Assembly: GCF_900094565.1 (NCBI RefSeq)
Contig: NZ_FMAF01000016.1
Location: 1-64,000, forward strand
Origin: Martinezella lusitana
GTDB lineage: Bacteria; Pseudomonadota; Alphaproteobacteria; Rhizobiales; Rhizobiaceae
Length of the DNA: 64,000 nt
Reading direction: 5' to 3'
A program made the position numbers and the translations under genes. Position 1 is the stretch's first letter. The number at the start of each line of letters is the position of its first letter. This document shows, one piece after another, positions 53,017-61,423 of the stretch. A model generated the notes under the pieces. It searched no databases and had not been told where the DNA came from. It saw only the letters and a program-made list of their open reading frames with translations.

Positions 53017-53080
53017 TTGACAGATCCGCGATTGTCAAACAGGATTAGTAAAGCGATTTACTAAAGCGGTTTACAAGACA
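53017..53080 (+). promoter_or_regulatory. Promoter and tandem LacI operators
   Basis: GTAAAGCGATTTAC (53048-53061) and CTAAAGCGGTTTAC (53061-53074) are two LacI-type sites with centres 13 bases apart, sharing TAAAGCGNTTTA. They end 6 bases before the repressor ATG. TTGACA at 53017-53022 is a likely -35 box (weak -10 at 53040-53045). This points to strong autorepression. Confidence 0.65.
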
Positions 53081-54118
53081 ATGGCGCATGAACGAGCTCC
53101 CGGTTTGAAAGATGTGGCGAAAGCCGCCGGGGTATCGGTGACAACCGTCTCGCGCATGCTGAATGGGTCACTCGATCTGCCGGCCGCAACCAAGCAACGC
53201 ATCGACGAAGCGATCTCCGCGCTAAAATATCAGCCCAACCCTCATGCGCGTCGTTTGAGCCGTGGCCGTTCCGATACGATCGGGCTCGTCGTCCCCGACA
53301 TCGCGAATCCCTTTTTTGCCACCATGGTTGCCGCCGTCGAGGAGGCAGCCAATGATCTGGGCCTTGCGGTCTCGCTATATGCGACCCTCAATCGCACCGG
53401 GCGTGAAGTCGCCTATCTTCGGCTGCTTGAGCATAATCATGTCGACGGCCTTGTTTTCGTGACCAACCATCCGGACGACGGCGAACTGGCGGCACTCATC
53501 AATCGAACCGGGAAGGTCATCGTTGTCGACGAAGACGTACCGCTCGCGATGGTGCCCAAACTTTTTTCCGACAACTTGCAGGGTGGTTATCTCGCGGGCC
53601 GTCACCTGGCCGAATTCGGTCATCGTAACGTGCTTTTTGTCGGAGGCCCCGACGCGATGATCAGCACGCAGCGCCGCTTCAATGGATTGCGCAGCGGTCT
53701 GCAGGAACGGTTTGGCGAGGCATTTTCGATCCGGCGCTATAGCGGCGAATATACGGTCGCGTGCGGCCGGGAGATGGCACGGCGTTTCCTTGAGGAAGGA
53801 TCCCCTGCGACGGCCATTTTTGCCAGCTCGGACGAAATCGCGATCGGCATGATCGAAGTGCTGCGCGAACACGGCATCTCCATTCCCGATGATCTGTCGA
53901 TCATCGGTTTCGACGATGTCAGCCCCTTGCATCTCTTTGCACCGCCTTTGACGGCGATCCGCCAGCCGGTGCGTGCCATCGGCCGGCGTGCCCTATCCCT
54001 TCTTCTAGAAACAAACTGGCAAGAGAGCGAGGTGCTTGCCACCGAGGAACTCGTGCCGGTCGAAATCGTCGTGCGGAACTCCGTTGCACCGCCGTCGACC
54101 CGTAATAAGCAACGGTAA
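53081..54118 (+). CDS. LacI-family transcriptional regulator
   Basis: The 345-residue repressor has the N-terminal HTH and hinge (GLKDVAKAAGVSVTTVSRMLNGSLDLPAATKQRIDEAISALKYQPNPHARRLSRG) and a periplasmic-binding-like ligand domain (IGLVVPDIANPFFATMVAAVEEAA ... AIFASSDEIAIGMIEVLREHGISIPDDLSIIGFDD). It lies directly upstream of a ribose-type importer and probably controls it together with the following catabolic genes, using the tandem TAAAGCGNTTTA sites before its own start. The effector should be the imported sugar-like compound or its phosphate. Confidence 0.9.
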   Translation: MAHERAPGLKDVAKAAGVSVTTVSRMLNGSLDLPAATKQRIDEAISALKYQPNPHARRLSRGRSDTIGLVVPDIANPFFATMVAAVEEAANDLGLAVSLYATLNRTGREVAYLRLLEHNHVDGLVFVTNHPDDGELAALINRTGKVIVVDEDVPLAMVPKLFSDNLQGGYLAGRHLAEFGHRNVLFVGGPDAMISTQRRFNGLRSGLQERFGEAFSIRRYSGEYTVACGREMARRFLEEGSPATAIFASSDEIAIGMIEVLREHGISIPDDLSIIGFDDVSPLHLFAPPLTAIRQPVRAIGRRALSLLLETNWQESEVLATEELVPVEIVVRNSVAPPSTRNKQR

Positions 54119-54154
54119 CAATAAGCAAAGATAACGAAACCAGAGGATGAGAAC

Positions 54155-55108
54155 ATGATGAAACAGATCAGACGTCGGGCGTTCAATACCGCGCTCGCTT
54201 TCACAGCCCTTGCCGGTGTCGCCATGAGCGCATCGCTTGCTCATGCCGCGGGCAAGACCTATGCGCTTGTGCAGATCAACCAGCAGGCCCTCTTTTTCAA
54301 CCAGATCAATGAAGGTGCGCAGAAGGCGGCCGATGCGTCGGGCGACAAGCTGGTCATCTTCAACGCCAACAATGACGCCGCGGCGCAAAACAGCGCCATC
54401 GAGACTTATATCCAGCAGAAAGTGGACGGCCTGATCGTTGTCGCCATCGACGTGAACGGTATCATGCCGGCCGTCAAACTGGCCTCCGACGCAGGTATTC
54501 CGACCGTCGCGATTGACGCTATCCTGCCGGAGGGCCCACAGAAATCGCAGATCGGCGTCGACAACGGCAAGGCAGGTGCCGACATCGGCGCCCATTTCCT
54601 CGACTACGTGAAGAAAAACATGGGCGGCAAGGCAAAGGTCGGAATTGTCGGCGCCTTGAACTCCTATATCCAGAACGTTCGTCAGAAAGGCTTTGAAGAC
54701 GCCATCAAGGGTGATGGGATCGAGACGGTCGGCGTTGTCGATGGCCAGAATATCCAGGATAACGCGCTGGCTGCCGCCGAAAATCTCATCACCGGCAATC
54801 CCGACATGACGGCAATCTACGCGACCGGCGAACCGGCTCTTCTTGGAGCGATCGCCGCCGTCCAAAGCCAAGGCAAGCAAGGTAGCATCAAGGTGTTTGG
54901 CTGGGATCTCACCGCACAGGCTATCGCCGGCCTTGATGCGGGCTATGTTGTTGCCGTGGTTCAACAGGATCCGGCAGGCGAAGGCACGGCGGCCGTCGAA
55001 GCGCTTGCCAAGCTGACGTCCGGCGGCAGCGTCCAAAAAAGCATCTCCGTGCCGATCACAATCGTGACGAAGGAGAATGTCGAGCCGTACCGGGCTGTTT
55101 TCAAATGA
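54155..55108 (+). CDS. Ribose-type ABC importer binding protein
   Basis: The 317-residue protein has a signal peptide (RRRAFNTALAFTALAGVAMSASLAHA-AG) and the RbsB-type fold (TYALVQINQQALFFNQINEGAQKAADASGDKLVIFNANND; QKVDGLIVVAIDVNG; GIPTVAID). AGAGGATGAG precedes two adjacent ATG codons. It binds a sugar or sugar-like ligand, probably a furanose or polyol. Its stop overlaps the ATPase start (ATGA). Confidence 0.88.
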   Translation: MMKQIRRRAFNTALAFTALAGVAMSASLAHAAGKTYALVQINQQALFFNQINEGAQKAADASGDKLVIFNANNDAAAQNSAIETYIQQKVDGLIVVAIDVNGIMPAVKLASDAGIPTVAIDAILPEGPQKSQIGVDNGKAGADIGAHFLDYVKKNMGGKAKVGIVGALNSYIQNVRQKGFEDAIKGDGIETVGVVDGQNIQDNALAAAENLITGNPDMTAIYATGEPALLGAIAAVQSQGKQGSIKVFGWDLTAQAIAGLDAGYVVAVVQQDPAGEGTAAVEALAKLTSGGSVQKSISVPITIVTKENVEPYRAVFK

Positions 55109-55914
55109 TCACAGAGAATCGGCCTGTTCATGCCGGAGCCGGGGAGGCGAAAGCCTCCTCGCAGCCTCCCGGCCGATCGATGCCGACGCCGGCCGTCTCC
55201 TTGCGGGGCATCCGAAAGACTTTCGGCTCGCATCAGGCGCTCCGCGGCGTTGATCTTGATCTTTTTCCCGGCGAGTGCCTCGGCCTTGTGGGCGATAACG
55301 CCGCAGGCAAGTCAACGCTTACTAAGATTATCTCCGGCACTTATCTGCCGGATGAGGGGACGATTTCATTGAACGGCGAAGAGGTCCGCCTTTCCGGTCC
55401 GGCGGACGCTCGCGACCGCCATATCGAGATGGTTTTCCAGGACTTAAGCCTCTGCGATCATATCGATGTCGTCGGCAATCTCTTCCTCGGGCGCGAGCTG
55501 ACCAGGGGGCCGTTTCTTGACCGCAAGAGAATGTTGGTCGAGGCTCGCGGGATGTTGGATGCCTTGGAAATCCGCATTCCGCGCCTTTCGGCCAAGGTCG
55601 AGAAACTGTCCGGCGGCCAGCGCCAGGCGATCGCGATTGCGCGCGCTGCCTCTTTCAATCCGCAGGTTCTGATCATGGATGAGCCAACATCGGCTCTGGC
55701 AGTGGCTGAGGTCGAGGCGGTCCTTTCCCTGATCAATCGGGTCAAGGCCAAAGGCGTTTCCGTCGTCCTCATCACCCATCGCCTGCAGGATCTCTTCAGG
55801 GTCTGTGACAGGATCGCGGTCATGTACGAGGGTACCAAGGTCGCCGAGCGCGATATCGGTAAGACCAATCTCGAGGATCTCGTTAAGCTCATCGTCGGGG
55901 GAGAAGGACATTGA
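55105..55914 (+). CDS. Ribose-type ABC importer ATPase, single domain
   Basis: The 269-residue ATPase has Walker A GDNAAGKST, the Q-loop VFQDLSLCDH, the signature LSGGQRQAIAIARA and Walker B VLIMDEPTSALAVAEVE. Classical RbsA has two ATPase halves; this is a single-domain form like FrcA of rhizobial fructose importers, and would work as a homodimer. An N-terminal extension of about 30 residues (ENRPVHAGAGEAKASSQPPG) is unusual; the true start may be later. Confidence 0.88.
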   Translation: MITENRPVHAGAGEAKASSQPPGRSMPTPAVSLRGIRKTFGSHQALRGVDLDLFPGECLGLVGDNAAGKSTLTKIISGTYLPDEGTISLNGEEVRLSGPADARDRHIEMVFQDLSLCDHIDVVGNLFLGRELTRGPFLDRKRMLVEARGMLDALEIRIPRLSAKVEKLSGGQRQAIAIARAASFNPQVLIMDEPTSALAVAEVEAVLSLINRVKAKGVSVVLITHRLQDLFRVCDRIAVMYEGTKVAERDIGKTNLEDLVKLIVGGEGH

Positions 55915-56915
55915 CCCTCTATACCGAACGCGCCAAGGGTTCGCCGCTGGCCGATTTCTTCGGCGAGCATGCCCAGGTTCTATCCATCGCCTTTTTCTTC
56001 CTGGCCTGCCTCGTCTTCTTTTCGCTGACGACCACCACCTTCATGACCGCCGGCAATATTCTCAACATCGTGCGTCAGGCCGCCCCCATTCTCATCGTGG
56101 CGATCGCGATGACCATGGTCATCGTCACCGGGGGCATCGACCTGTCGGTCGGCTCCATGCTGGCGCTCATAAATGCGGTTGCCGCGATCACGCTCGCCAC
56201 GGGCCTGCCCTGGCCCCTCGTGTCGCTCGGCATGCTTCTGTTCGGCGGTATTATTGGCCTGCTGCAGGGCTGGTTCATTGCCTATCAGGACATTCCGGCC
56301 TTCATCGTCACCCTGGCCGGGCTCTCCATCCTGCGCGGCGTGGCACTCTATCTGACGCAGGGCTATTCGATCCCCATCAATGACGTCCCGGGCTTCTTCT
56401 ACATGGGGCGCGGCGAACTGGCGGGCTTTCCCGTGCCGGCGCTGATCGCAATCGTCATTGCGGTCTTCGGCTATGTCGTCATTGCGGCCACGAAATACGG
56501 CCGGCAGATCGTGGCGGTCGGTTCCAACATGGAGGCGGCTCGCCGTGTCGGCATGCCCGCCAAATGGATCGTTGCCTCGGTCTATCTAGTATCGGGCCTT
56601 GCGTCCGCGCTGGCCGGATTGTTGATCGCGGCGCGTCTCGGTTCCGGCTCGTCGAATGCCGCCGTCGGTTTCGAACTGCAGGTGATTGCGGCGGTTGTCC
56701 TCGGGGGCACGTCATTGATGGGCGGGCGTGGGACGATGATCGGCACGGTGCTCGGGACCATGACCATCGCCGTCATCGGCAACGGCCTGATCCTGATGCA
56801 TATTTCGCCCTTCTTCACCCAGATCGTCACCGGCGCGATCATCCTCGTCGCCATCTGGCTCAACACTCGCATCTTCACCACCAATTTCCGGTTCGCCCGC
56901 AAGAGGAAAGCCTGA
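55911..56915 (+). CDS. Ribose-type ABC importer permease
   Basis: The 334-residue membrane protein belongs to the RbsC/FrcC family: FMTAGNILNIVRQAAPILIVAIAMTMVIVTGGIDLSVGSM (the diagnostic GGIDLSVG block), then VGSNMEAARRVGMPAKWI and a C-terminal VVLGGTSLMGGRGTMIGTVLG. The start is TTG within the ATPase stop codon region with AAGGA upstream. About nine membrane segments can be counted. It forms the channel with the two preceding products. Confidence 0.88.
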   Translation: MTLYTERAKGSPLADFFGEHAQVLSIAFFFLACLVFFSLTTTTFMTAGNILNIVRQAAPILIVAIAMTMVIVTGGIDLSVGSMLALINAVAAITLATGLPWPLVSLGMLLFGGIIGLLQGWFIAYQDIPAFIVTLAGLSILRGVALYLTQGYSIPINDVPGFFYMGRGELAGFPVPALIAIVIAVFGYVVIAATKYGRQIVAVGSNMEAARRVGMPAKWIVASVYLVSGLASALAGLLIAARLGSGSSNAAVGFELQVIAAVVLGGTSLMGGRGTMIGTVLGTMTIAVIGNGLILMHISPFFTQIVTGAIILVAIWLNTRIFTTNFRFARKRKA

Positions 56916-56916
56916 C

Positions 56917-57987
56917 ATGAAGATCGACGAGCTTTCACCAGGTCATGTGCGCTCCGGCATGGTAATGACCGTGGACGGACCAATTCCGGTATCCGACCTC
57001 GGCGTCACGCTGATGCACGAGCATATCCTCAACGATTGCCGCTGCTGGTGGCATGCGCCGAAGACGCCCGAACGGCAATACCTTGCCGAAGGCTTCGTCT
57101 GCATGGAAATCTTGAGTGAGCTTCGGCAGGATCCCTTCGTCAACAAGCATAATATTACGCTCGATGATGAAAAGCTTGCTGTCACCGAGCTTCAGGATTT
57201 CGCGGGGCTTGGCGGCCAGACCGTCGTCGAACCTACCTGCCAGGGCATCGGACGGGATCCGCTGGCGATGCGGCGCATATCGAAGGCGAGGGGATTGAAC
57301 ATTGTCATGGGGGCCGGCTTCTATCTCGGCTCCTCGCATCCGGCAAGGGTCGCCGACATGTCGGTCGGTGATATCGCCGACGAAATCGTCCTTGAAGCCA
57401 CGGTCGGGGCGGACAATACCGATGTCAGGATCGGCCTCATCGGCGAGATCGGCGTCTCTTCCGACTTTACCGCGCAGGAGGAAAAGTCGCTGCGTGGCGC
57501 AGCGCAGGCGCAGACACGCACCGGCCTGCCCCTCATGGTGCATTTGCCCGGCTGGTTTCGTTTGGGTCACAAGGTCCTCGACATCGTCTCGTCCGAGGGC
57601 GCTGATCTCAGGCATACCGTCCTTTGCCACATGAACCCGTCGCATGACGATCTCACCTATCAGTCGGAGCTGGCCGCCCGCGGCGCCTTCCTCGAATACG
57701 ACATGATCGGCATGGATTTCTTCTATGCCGACCAGCAGGTGCAGTGCCCGAGCGATGAGGAGGTGGCCCGCGCGATCGTCAAATTGGTCGAGATGGGCCA
57801 TGCCGGCCGGATACTGCTGTCGCACGACGTCTTCTTGAAGATGATGCTCAAGCATTATGGCGGCAACGGCTATGCCTATATCCTGCGCCACTTCCTGCCG
57901 CGACTGAAGCGTCACGGCTTGGATGACAAGATGCTCGACATTTTCATGCGCGCCAATCCACGGTCGGTCTTCGAAGCGACGATCTAA
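56917..57987 (+). CDS. Phosphotriesterase-family metal hydrolase
   Basis: The 356-residue amidohydrolase-superfamily protein has the binuclear metal ligands His34 and His36 (LMHEHIL), Glu177 in LIGEIGVS (at the place of the carboxylated Lys of true phosphotriesterases), His209 (VHLPG), His238 (CHMNPSH) and Asp304 (LSHDVF). Members include lactonases and sugar-lactone or phosphodiester hydrolases. RBS AGAGGA overlaps the end of the permease gene, so it is in the import operon. A lactone or acylated sugar substrate is likely; organophosphate activity is not implied. Confidence 0.82.
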   Translation: MKIDELSPGHVRSGMVMTVDGPIPVSDLGVTLMHEHILNDCRCWWHAPKTPERQYLAEGFVCMEILSELRQDPFVNKHNITLDDEKLAVTELQDFAGLGGQTVVEPTCQGIGRDPLAMRRISKARGLNIVMGAGFYLGSSHPARVADMSVGDIADEIVLEATVGADNTDVRIGLIGEIGVSSDFTAQEEKSLRGAAQAQTRTGLPLMVHLPGWFRLGHKVLDIVSSEGADLRHTVLCHMNPSHDDLTYQSELAARGAFLEYDMIGMDFFYADQQVQCPSDEEVARAIVKLVEMGHAGRILLSHDVFLKMMLKHYGGNGYAYILRHFLPRLKRHGLDDKMLDIFMRANPRSVFEATI

Positions 57988-58017
57988 CCATCAAGAAAAA
58001 ACAGAAATGGAAACATC

Positions 58018-58788
58018 ATGACGAAGAAGGTTCTTCTGGTCGGCGAAAGCTGGGTCAGTTCGGCGACGCACTACAAAGGGTTCGACCAATTCGGAAGCGT
58101 CACTTTTCATCTCGGCGCCGAGCCGCTCGTCAAGGCTCTCGCAGGCAGCGAGTATGAGTTGACCTATATGCCCGCCCACGAAGCGGTCGAAAAGCTGCCC
58201 TTCGAGATGGCGGGACTTGACGTCTATGATGCCATCATCCTTTCCGATATCGGTGCGAATTCTCTTCTTCTGCCACCGGACGTCTGGCTGCATTCCAAGA
58301 CCGTGCCGAACCGCCTGAAGCTGCTCAAGGCCTGGGTCGAGAAGGGCGGCGGCCTGCTGATGGTCGGCGGCTACTTTTCGTTCCAGGGGATCGACGGCAA
58401 GGCCCGCTGGCGTCGCACCGCCGTCGAGGATGTGCTGCCGGTCACATGCCTGCCTTATGACGACCGCGTCGAAATCCCGGAAGGGACCATGGCCGTCATC
58501 GAAAAGCCGGATCATGCGACCGTCACCGGCATGCCGAAGGAATGGCCTCTGCTCCTGGGTGTCAATGAGGTCGAGGTGCGGGAACGGGCCGACATCGAAG
58601 TCATTGCCCGCCTGCCGGACGACCAAGGCGGCCATCCGCTGCTCGTCACAGGCAAATTCGGCAAGGGCCGCACGGCTGCGTGGACGTCGGATATCGGGCC
58701 GCACTGGCTATCGCCGGCCTTCTGCGAATGGGAGGGTTACGGACGCCTTTGGAAGAACATTCTCGGTTGGCTGACCGAGAGGTCGTAG
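58018..58788 (+). CDS. Glutamine-amidotransferase-like protein
   Basis: The 256-residue protein (KKVLLVGESWVSSATHYKGFDQFGSVTFHLGAEPLVKAL; YDAIILSDIGANSLLLPP; WVEKGGGLLMVGGYFSFQGIDGKARW; GRTAAWTSDIGPHW) matches a family of class-I glutamine-amidotransferase-like proteins. These are found beside sugar importers in rhizobia. The usual nucleophilic Cys of true amidotransferases is not seen at the elbow, where GGYFS occurs, so it is probably not a classical amidotransferase. It is 30 bases after the hydrolase and co-directional. Function is unknown. Confidence 0.7.
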   Translation: MTKKVLLVGESWVSSATHYKGFDQFGSVTFHLGAEPLVKALAGSEYELTYMPAHEAVEKLPFEMAGLDVYDAIILSDIGANSLLLPPDVWLHSKTVPNRLKLLKAWVEKGGGLLMVGGYFSFQGIDGKARWRRTAVEDVLPVTCLPYDDRVEIPEGTMAVIEKPDHATVTGMPKEWPLLLGVNEVEVRERADIEVIARLPDDQGGHPLLVTGKFGKGRTAAWTSDIGPHWLSPAFCEWEGYGRLWKNILGWLTERS

Positions 58789-58790
58789 GC

Positions 58791-59693
58791 TCAGCCGCCG
58801 GCAAGAATGTCGGCAAGCTCCTGGCGGCTGGGGAATGCGGATCTTGTTCCCCGCCGGCTGACGGTAATGGCCGCAGCCGCCGTCGCATGGCCGATAGCCC
58901 TGATGTCGAGCGCGGCGTTTCTGAGCGCTGCCGAGGCGAGGGCGATGGCCATGAATGTATCGCCGGCACCGGTCGTGTCGACGACGTCAGTGGTAAGCGC
59001 GGGGACGGTTGCGACGATTTGGTTTGCATGTGCAAGGATCGCACCTTCGCCGCCGAGCGTCAGAACGGTCTGGGCAACACCGGCTTCGGCAAGGTGGCGA
59101 ATGGCGTTCTCGCCCGAGGATCCGGTCAAGCTTTCCGCCTCGCCTTTGTTGAGGAAGGCAATGTCGATCAGCGGCCAGAGGTCGGTGAAGTAGGGTCGAA
59201 GCGGCGAGGGGTTGAAGGCCGTGGTGAGCCCGCGGCGCCTTGCTTCGGTAAGGATGCCTCGGGTGACATCCTGGCTGAGGTTGCCTTGCAACACGACGAG
59301 GTCGCCGGCTGCGGCGTCGTCCAGCGGCGCAAGAGCCTCGGAAAGGGACAGCGCTTCGGCGGAAGCCGTGGTGGTTACGATGGCGTTTTCGCCGTCGGGA
59401 GTGGTGAAGATGATGGAAAAGTCGCTGGAGCGGGCAGGACTGCCCGACAGCCGGGCATGCAGGGTTTCTCCGGCAAGCTGGTCGCGGATCGTCTGGGCGC
59501 GAAAATCCTCGCCGACAGCTGCGACGAGCGTCGTGGAGAGGCCGGTCCGGCTCATCACGACTGCCTGGTTGGCGCCCTTGCCGCCTAGGTCGCGGGTTTC
59601 CTCCCGACCAAGGATAGAGGCGCCCGCTTCGGGCATCGATAATACGGATATGGTTTCGTCGATGGCGACGTTACCGATGACATAGGCACGCAT
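58791..59693 (-). CDS. PfkB-family carbohydrate kinase
   Basis: The 300-residue kinase resembles ribokinase. It starts MRAYVIGNVAIDETISVLSMPEAG, has the N-terminal signature (DLGGKGANQAVVMSRTG) and the C-terminal ATP/anion-hole signature VDTTGAGDTFMAIALA with the catalytic Asp. The ATG at 59693 fits the family start; the upstream frame adds 18 unlikely residues. It would phosphorylate the imported sugar. It is inverted relative to its neighbours: its stop is 2 bases from the end of the preceding gene and its start is 26 bases from the next gene. Confidence 0.88.
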   Translation of the reverse strand: MRAYVIGNVAIDETISVLSMPEAGASILGREETRDLGGKGANQAVVMSRTGLSTTLVAAVGEDFRAQTIRDQLAGETLHARLSGSPARSSDFSIIFTTPDGENAIVTTTASAEALSLSEALAPLDDAAAGDLVVLQGNLSQDVTRGILTEARRRGLTTAFNPSPLRPYFTDLWPLIDIAFLNKGEAESLTGSSGENAIRHLAEAGVAQTVLTLGGEGAILAHANQIVATVPALTTDVVDTTGAGDTFMAIALASAALRNAALDIRAIGHATAAAAITVSRRGTRSAFPSRQELADILAGG

Positions 59694-59719
59694 GGCACAC
59701 CTTCGGAAGGGAAAGAGAA

Positions 59720-60562
59720 ATGCAACTGATATCGGACAGAGCTTCAAGCGCCATAAGGGAAATATTCGGGACTGACAAGGCGCTGATCGGCATGATTCAT
59801 TGCCCGGCCTTTCCGGGCGCGCCGCGTTATCGCAGTGCCGCGATGGACACGATCTATGACGCCTGCATGCGCGATGCGGAAGCGCTTGTCAAAGGTGGCA
59901 TGCATGGGCTGATCATTGAAAACCACGGTGATATTCCCTTCTCCAAGCCCGAAGACATTGGACACGAGACGGCCGCCTTCATGTCTGTTATCACGGATCG
60001 CATTGCCCGTGCCGTCGGTGTGCCGCTTGGCATCAATGTGCTTGCCAATGCGCCTATCCCCGCCTTCGCGATTGCCATGGCCGGAGGCGCGCGCTTCATC
60101 CGCGTCAATCAATGGGCCAATGCCTATGTCGCCAATGAGGGCTTTATGGAGGGCCGGGCTGCCGAGGCGATGCGTTATCGGTCGCTGCTGCGCGCCGAGC
60201 ATATAAGGGTTTTTGCCGACAGCCACGTGAAGCATGGCGCGCATGCCATCACCGCAGACCGGACGATCGATGAATTGACGCGCGATCTTGCCTTCTTCGA
60301 TGCCGACGTGGTGATTGCCACCGGCCAGCGAACGGGCAATAGCGCGACGATTGAAGAGATCGAGGAAATCGGCGCGGCAACGCATCTGCCGCTGCTCGTC
60401 GGATCCGGCGTCACCAAGGACAATATCGTTGAAATCCTCAGGCGTACGAACGGCGTCATTGTTGCCTCCTCGCTCAAAGAGGGGGGTGTCTGGTGGAGCC
60501 CAGTCGATCCAGCCCGCGTCGCAGCTTTTGTGGCCGCTGCTGCACCCGGCCTGGAGGCGTGA
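59720..60562 (+). CDS. BtpA/SgcQ-family protein
   Basis: The 280-residue protein is a TIM-barrel-like member of the BtpA family: ALIGMIHCPAFPGAPRY, AEALVKGGMHGLIIENHGDIPFSK, GVPLGINVLANAPIPAFAIAMAGGARFIRVNQWANAYV, DADVVIATGQRTGNSA and LLVGSGVTKDNI. BtpA was linked to photosystem I in cyanobacteria. In proteobacteria its relatives (SgcQ) lie in sugar-catabolic clusters and are probably aldolase- or synthase-like enzymes. AGGGAAAG precedes the ATG. The TenA-family gene follows 4 bases later. Confidence 0.82.
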   Translation: MQLISDRASSAIREIFGTDKALIGMIHCPAFPGAPRYRSAAMDTIYDACMRDAEALVKGGMHGLIIENHGDIPFSKPEDIGHETAAFMSVITDRIARAVGVPLGINVLANAPIPAFAIAMAGGARFIRVNQWANAYVANEGFMEGRAAEAMRYRSLLRAEHIRVFADSHVKHGAHAITADRTIDELTRDLAFFDADVVIATGQRTGNSATIEEIEEIGAATHLPLLVGSGVTKDNIVEILRRTNGVIVASSLKEGGVWWSPVDPARVAAFVAAAAPGLEA

Positions 60563-60566
60563 GCAA

Positions 60567-61211
60567 ATGATGCAAAGCCTCTCCGACCAGATGCTCGAAG
60601 AAAACCGCGATATATTCGATGCCATGGTTCATCATCGATTTGTCGAGGACATCAAGGCTGATCGACTGCCAGTCGCCGCTTTCGAGCGCTATCTGGTTTT
60701 CGAAGGCGCCTTTGTCGATACCGCGATCGCGATCTTCGCCTATGCCACCGCCAAAGCGGAGACGATGGCGCAGAAGCGCTGGCTGATCGGCGTGCTCGAC
60801 GCTTTAGCCAATCAGCAGATCGCCTATTTCGAAAAGACCTTCGTCGTCCGTGGCATTGATCCGGCCAGCTATGACACCAGCCGCGAGGATGTCGCCGCTT
60901 TCCGCGACGGGATGCTGGCGATCGCGCGCAATGGCGGCTTCCTCGATACGATTGCGGCGATGTTTGCCGCCGAATGGATGTACTGGACCTGGTCGAAGAC
61001 CGCCAGCAGATGCACGATCAACGATCCGCTTCTGAAGGAATGGGTTGCGCTCCACGCCGAACCGGCATTCGAGGCGCAGGCGCGATGGTTGAAGACCGTG
61101 CTGGACGAAGCCGGCGAGACGCTGGATGCCGCCGAGCGCAAACGCCTGAGCATGATTTTCGGACTGGTGCAACGCTTGGAGATCGATTTCCATGAGGCGG
61201 CCTATTCCTAG
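60567..61211 (+). CDS. TenA/thiaminase II-family protein
   Basis: The 214-residue all-helical protein has TenA features: an N-terminal FDAMVHHRFVEDIKADRLPVAAFERYLVFEGAFV (substrate-pocket region with the conserved Tyr and Phe) and the C-terminal EWMYWTWSK ... LLKEWVALHAEPAFEAQ with WVxxH-type residues. True TenA hydrolyses aminopyrimidines from degraded thiamine through a Cys; no equivalent Cys in the usual SYAQY-CxxC region is seen, so the reaction may differ. The ATG at 60567 follows GGAGG; the longer frame overlaps the BtpA-family gene. It is the last gene of the sugar cluster. Confidence 0.75.
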   Translation: MMQSLSDQMLEENRDIFDAMVHHRFVEDIKADRLPVAAFERYLVFEGAFVDTAIAIFAYATAKAETMAQKRWLIGVLDALANQQIAYFEKTFVVRGIDPASYDTSREDVAAFRDGMLAIARNGGFLDTIAAMFAAEWMYWTWSKTASRCTINDPLLKEWVALHAEPAFEAQARWLKTVLDEAGETLDAAERKRLSMIFGLVQRLEIDFHEAAYS

Positions 61212-61423
61212 AACCTCAGAGATGACCCGGGGTTAGCAATCAATGGGCCCGATCGCTCACCTTTTTCATCTGCACCGCAAACACTTGGCGCTTCCGACCA
61301 TCGTCAATGCCGTACCGCCGCTGTGGCAACCTGGCACGAAATCGTGTTGTCGATTGCCCTCATAGGTAGGTCCACAACTCCGCTCATCCTGTGTCCCTGT
61401 CCAGATTAAGCCGAAGCCTCCAA

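Noticed and set aside
56917..57987. Organophosphate-degrading phosphotriesterase
   Set aside because: Glu177 replaces the carboxylated Lys of true phosphotriesterases and the context is sugar catabolism; a lactonase-type role is more likely.
61212..61423. Possible insertion-sequence relic downstream of the TenA-family gene
   Set aside because: A minus-strand frame continues here from the GT2 gene region, but I could not match it to any transposase or find inverted repeats.
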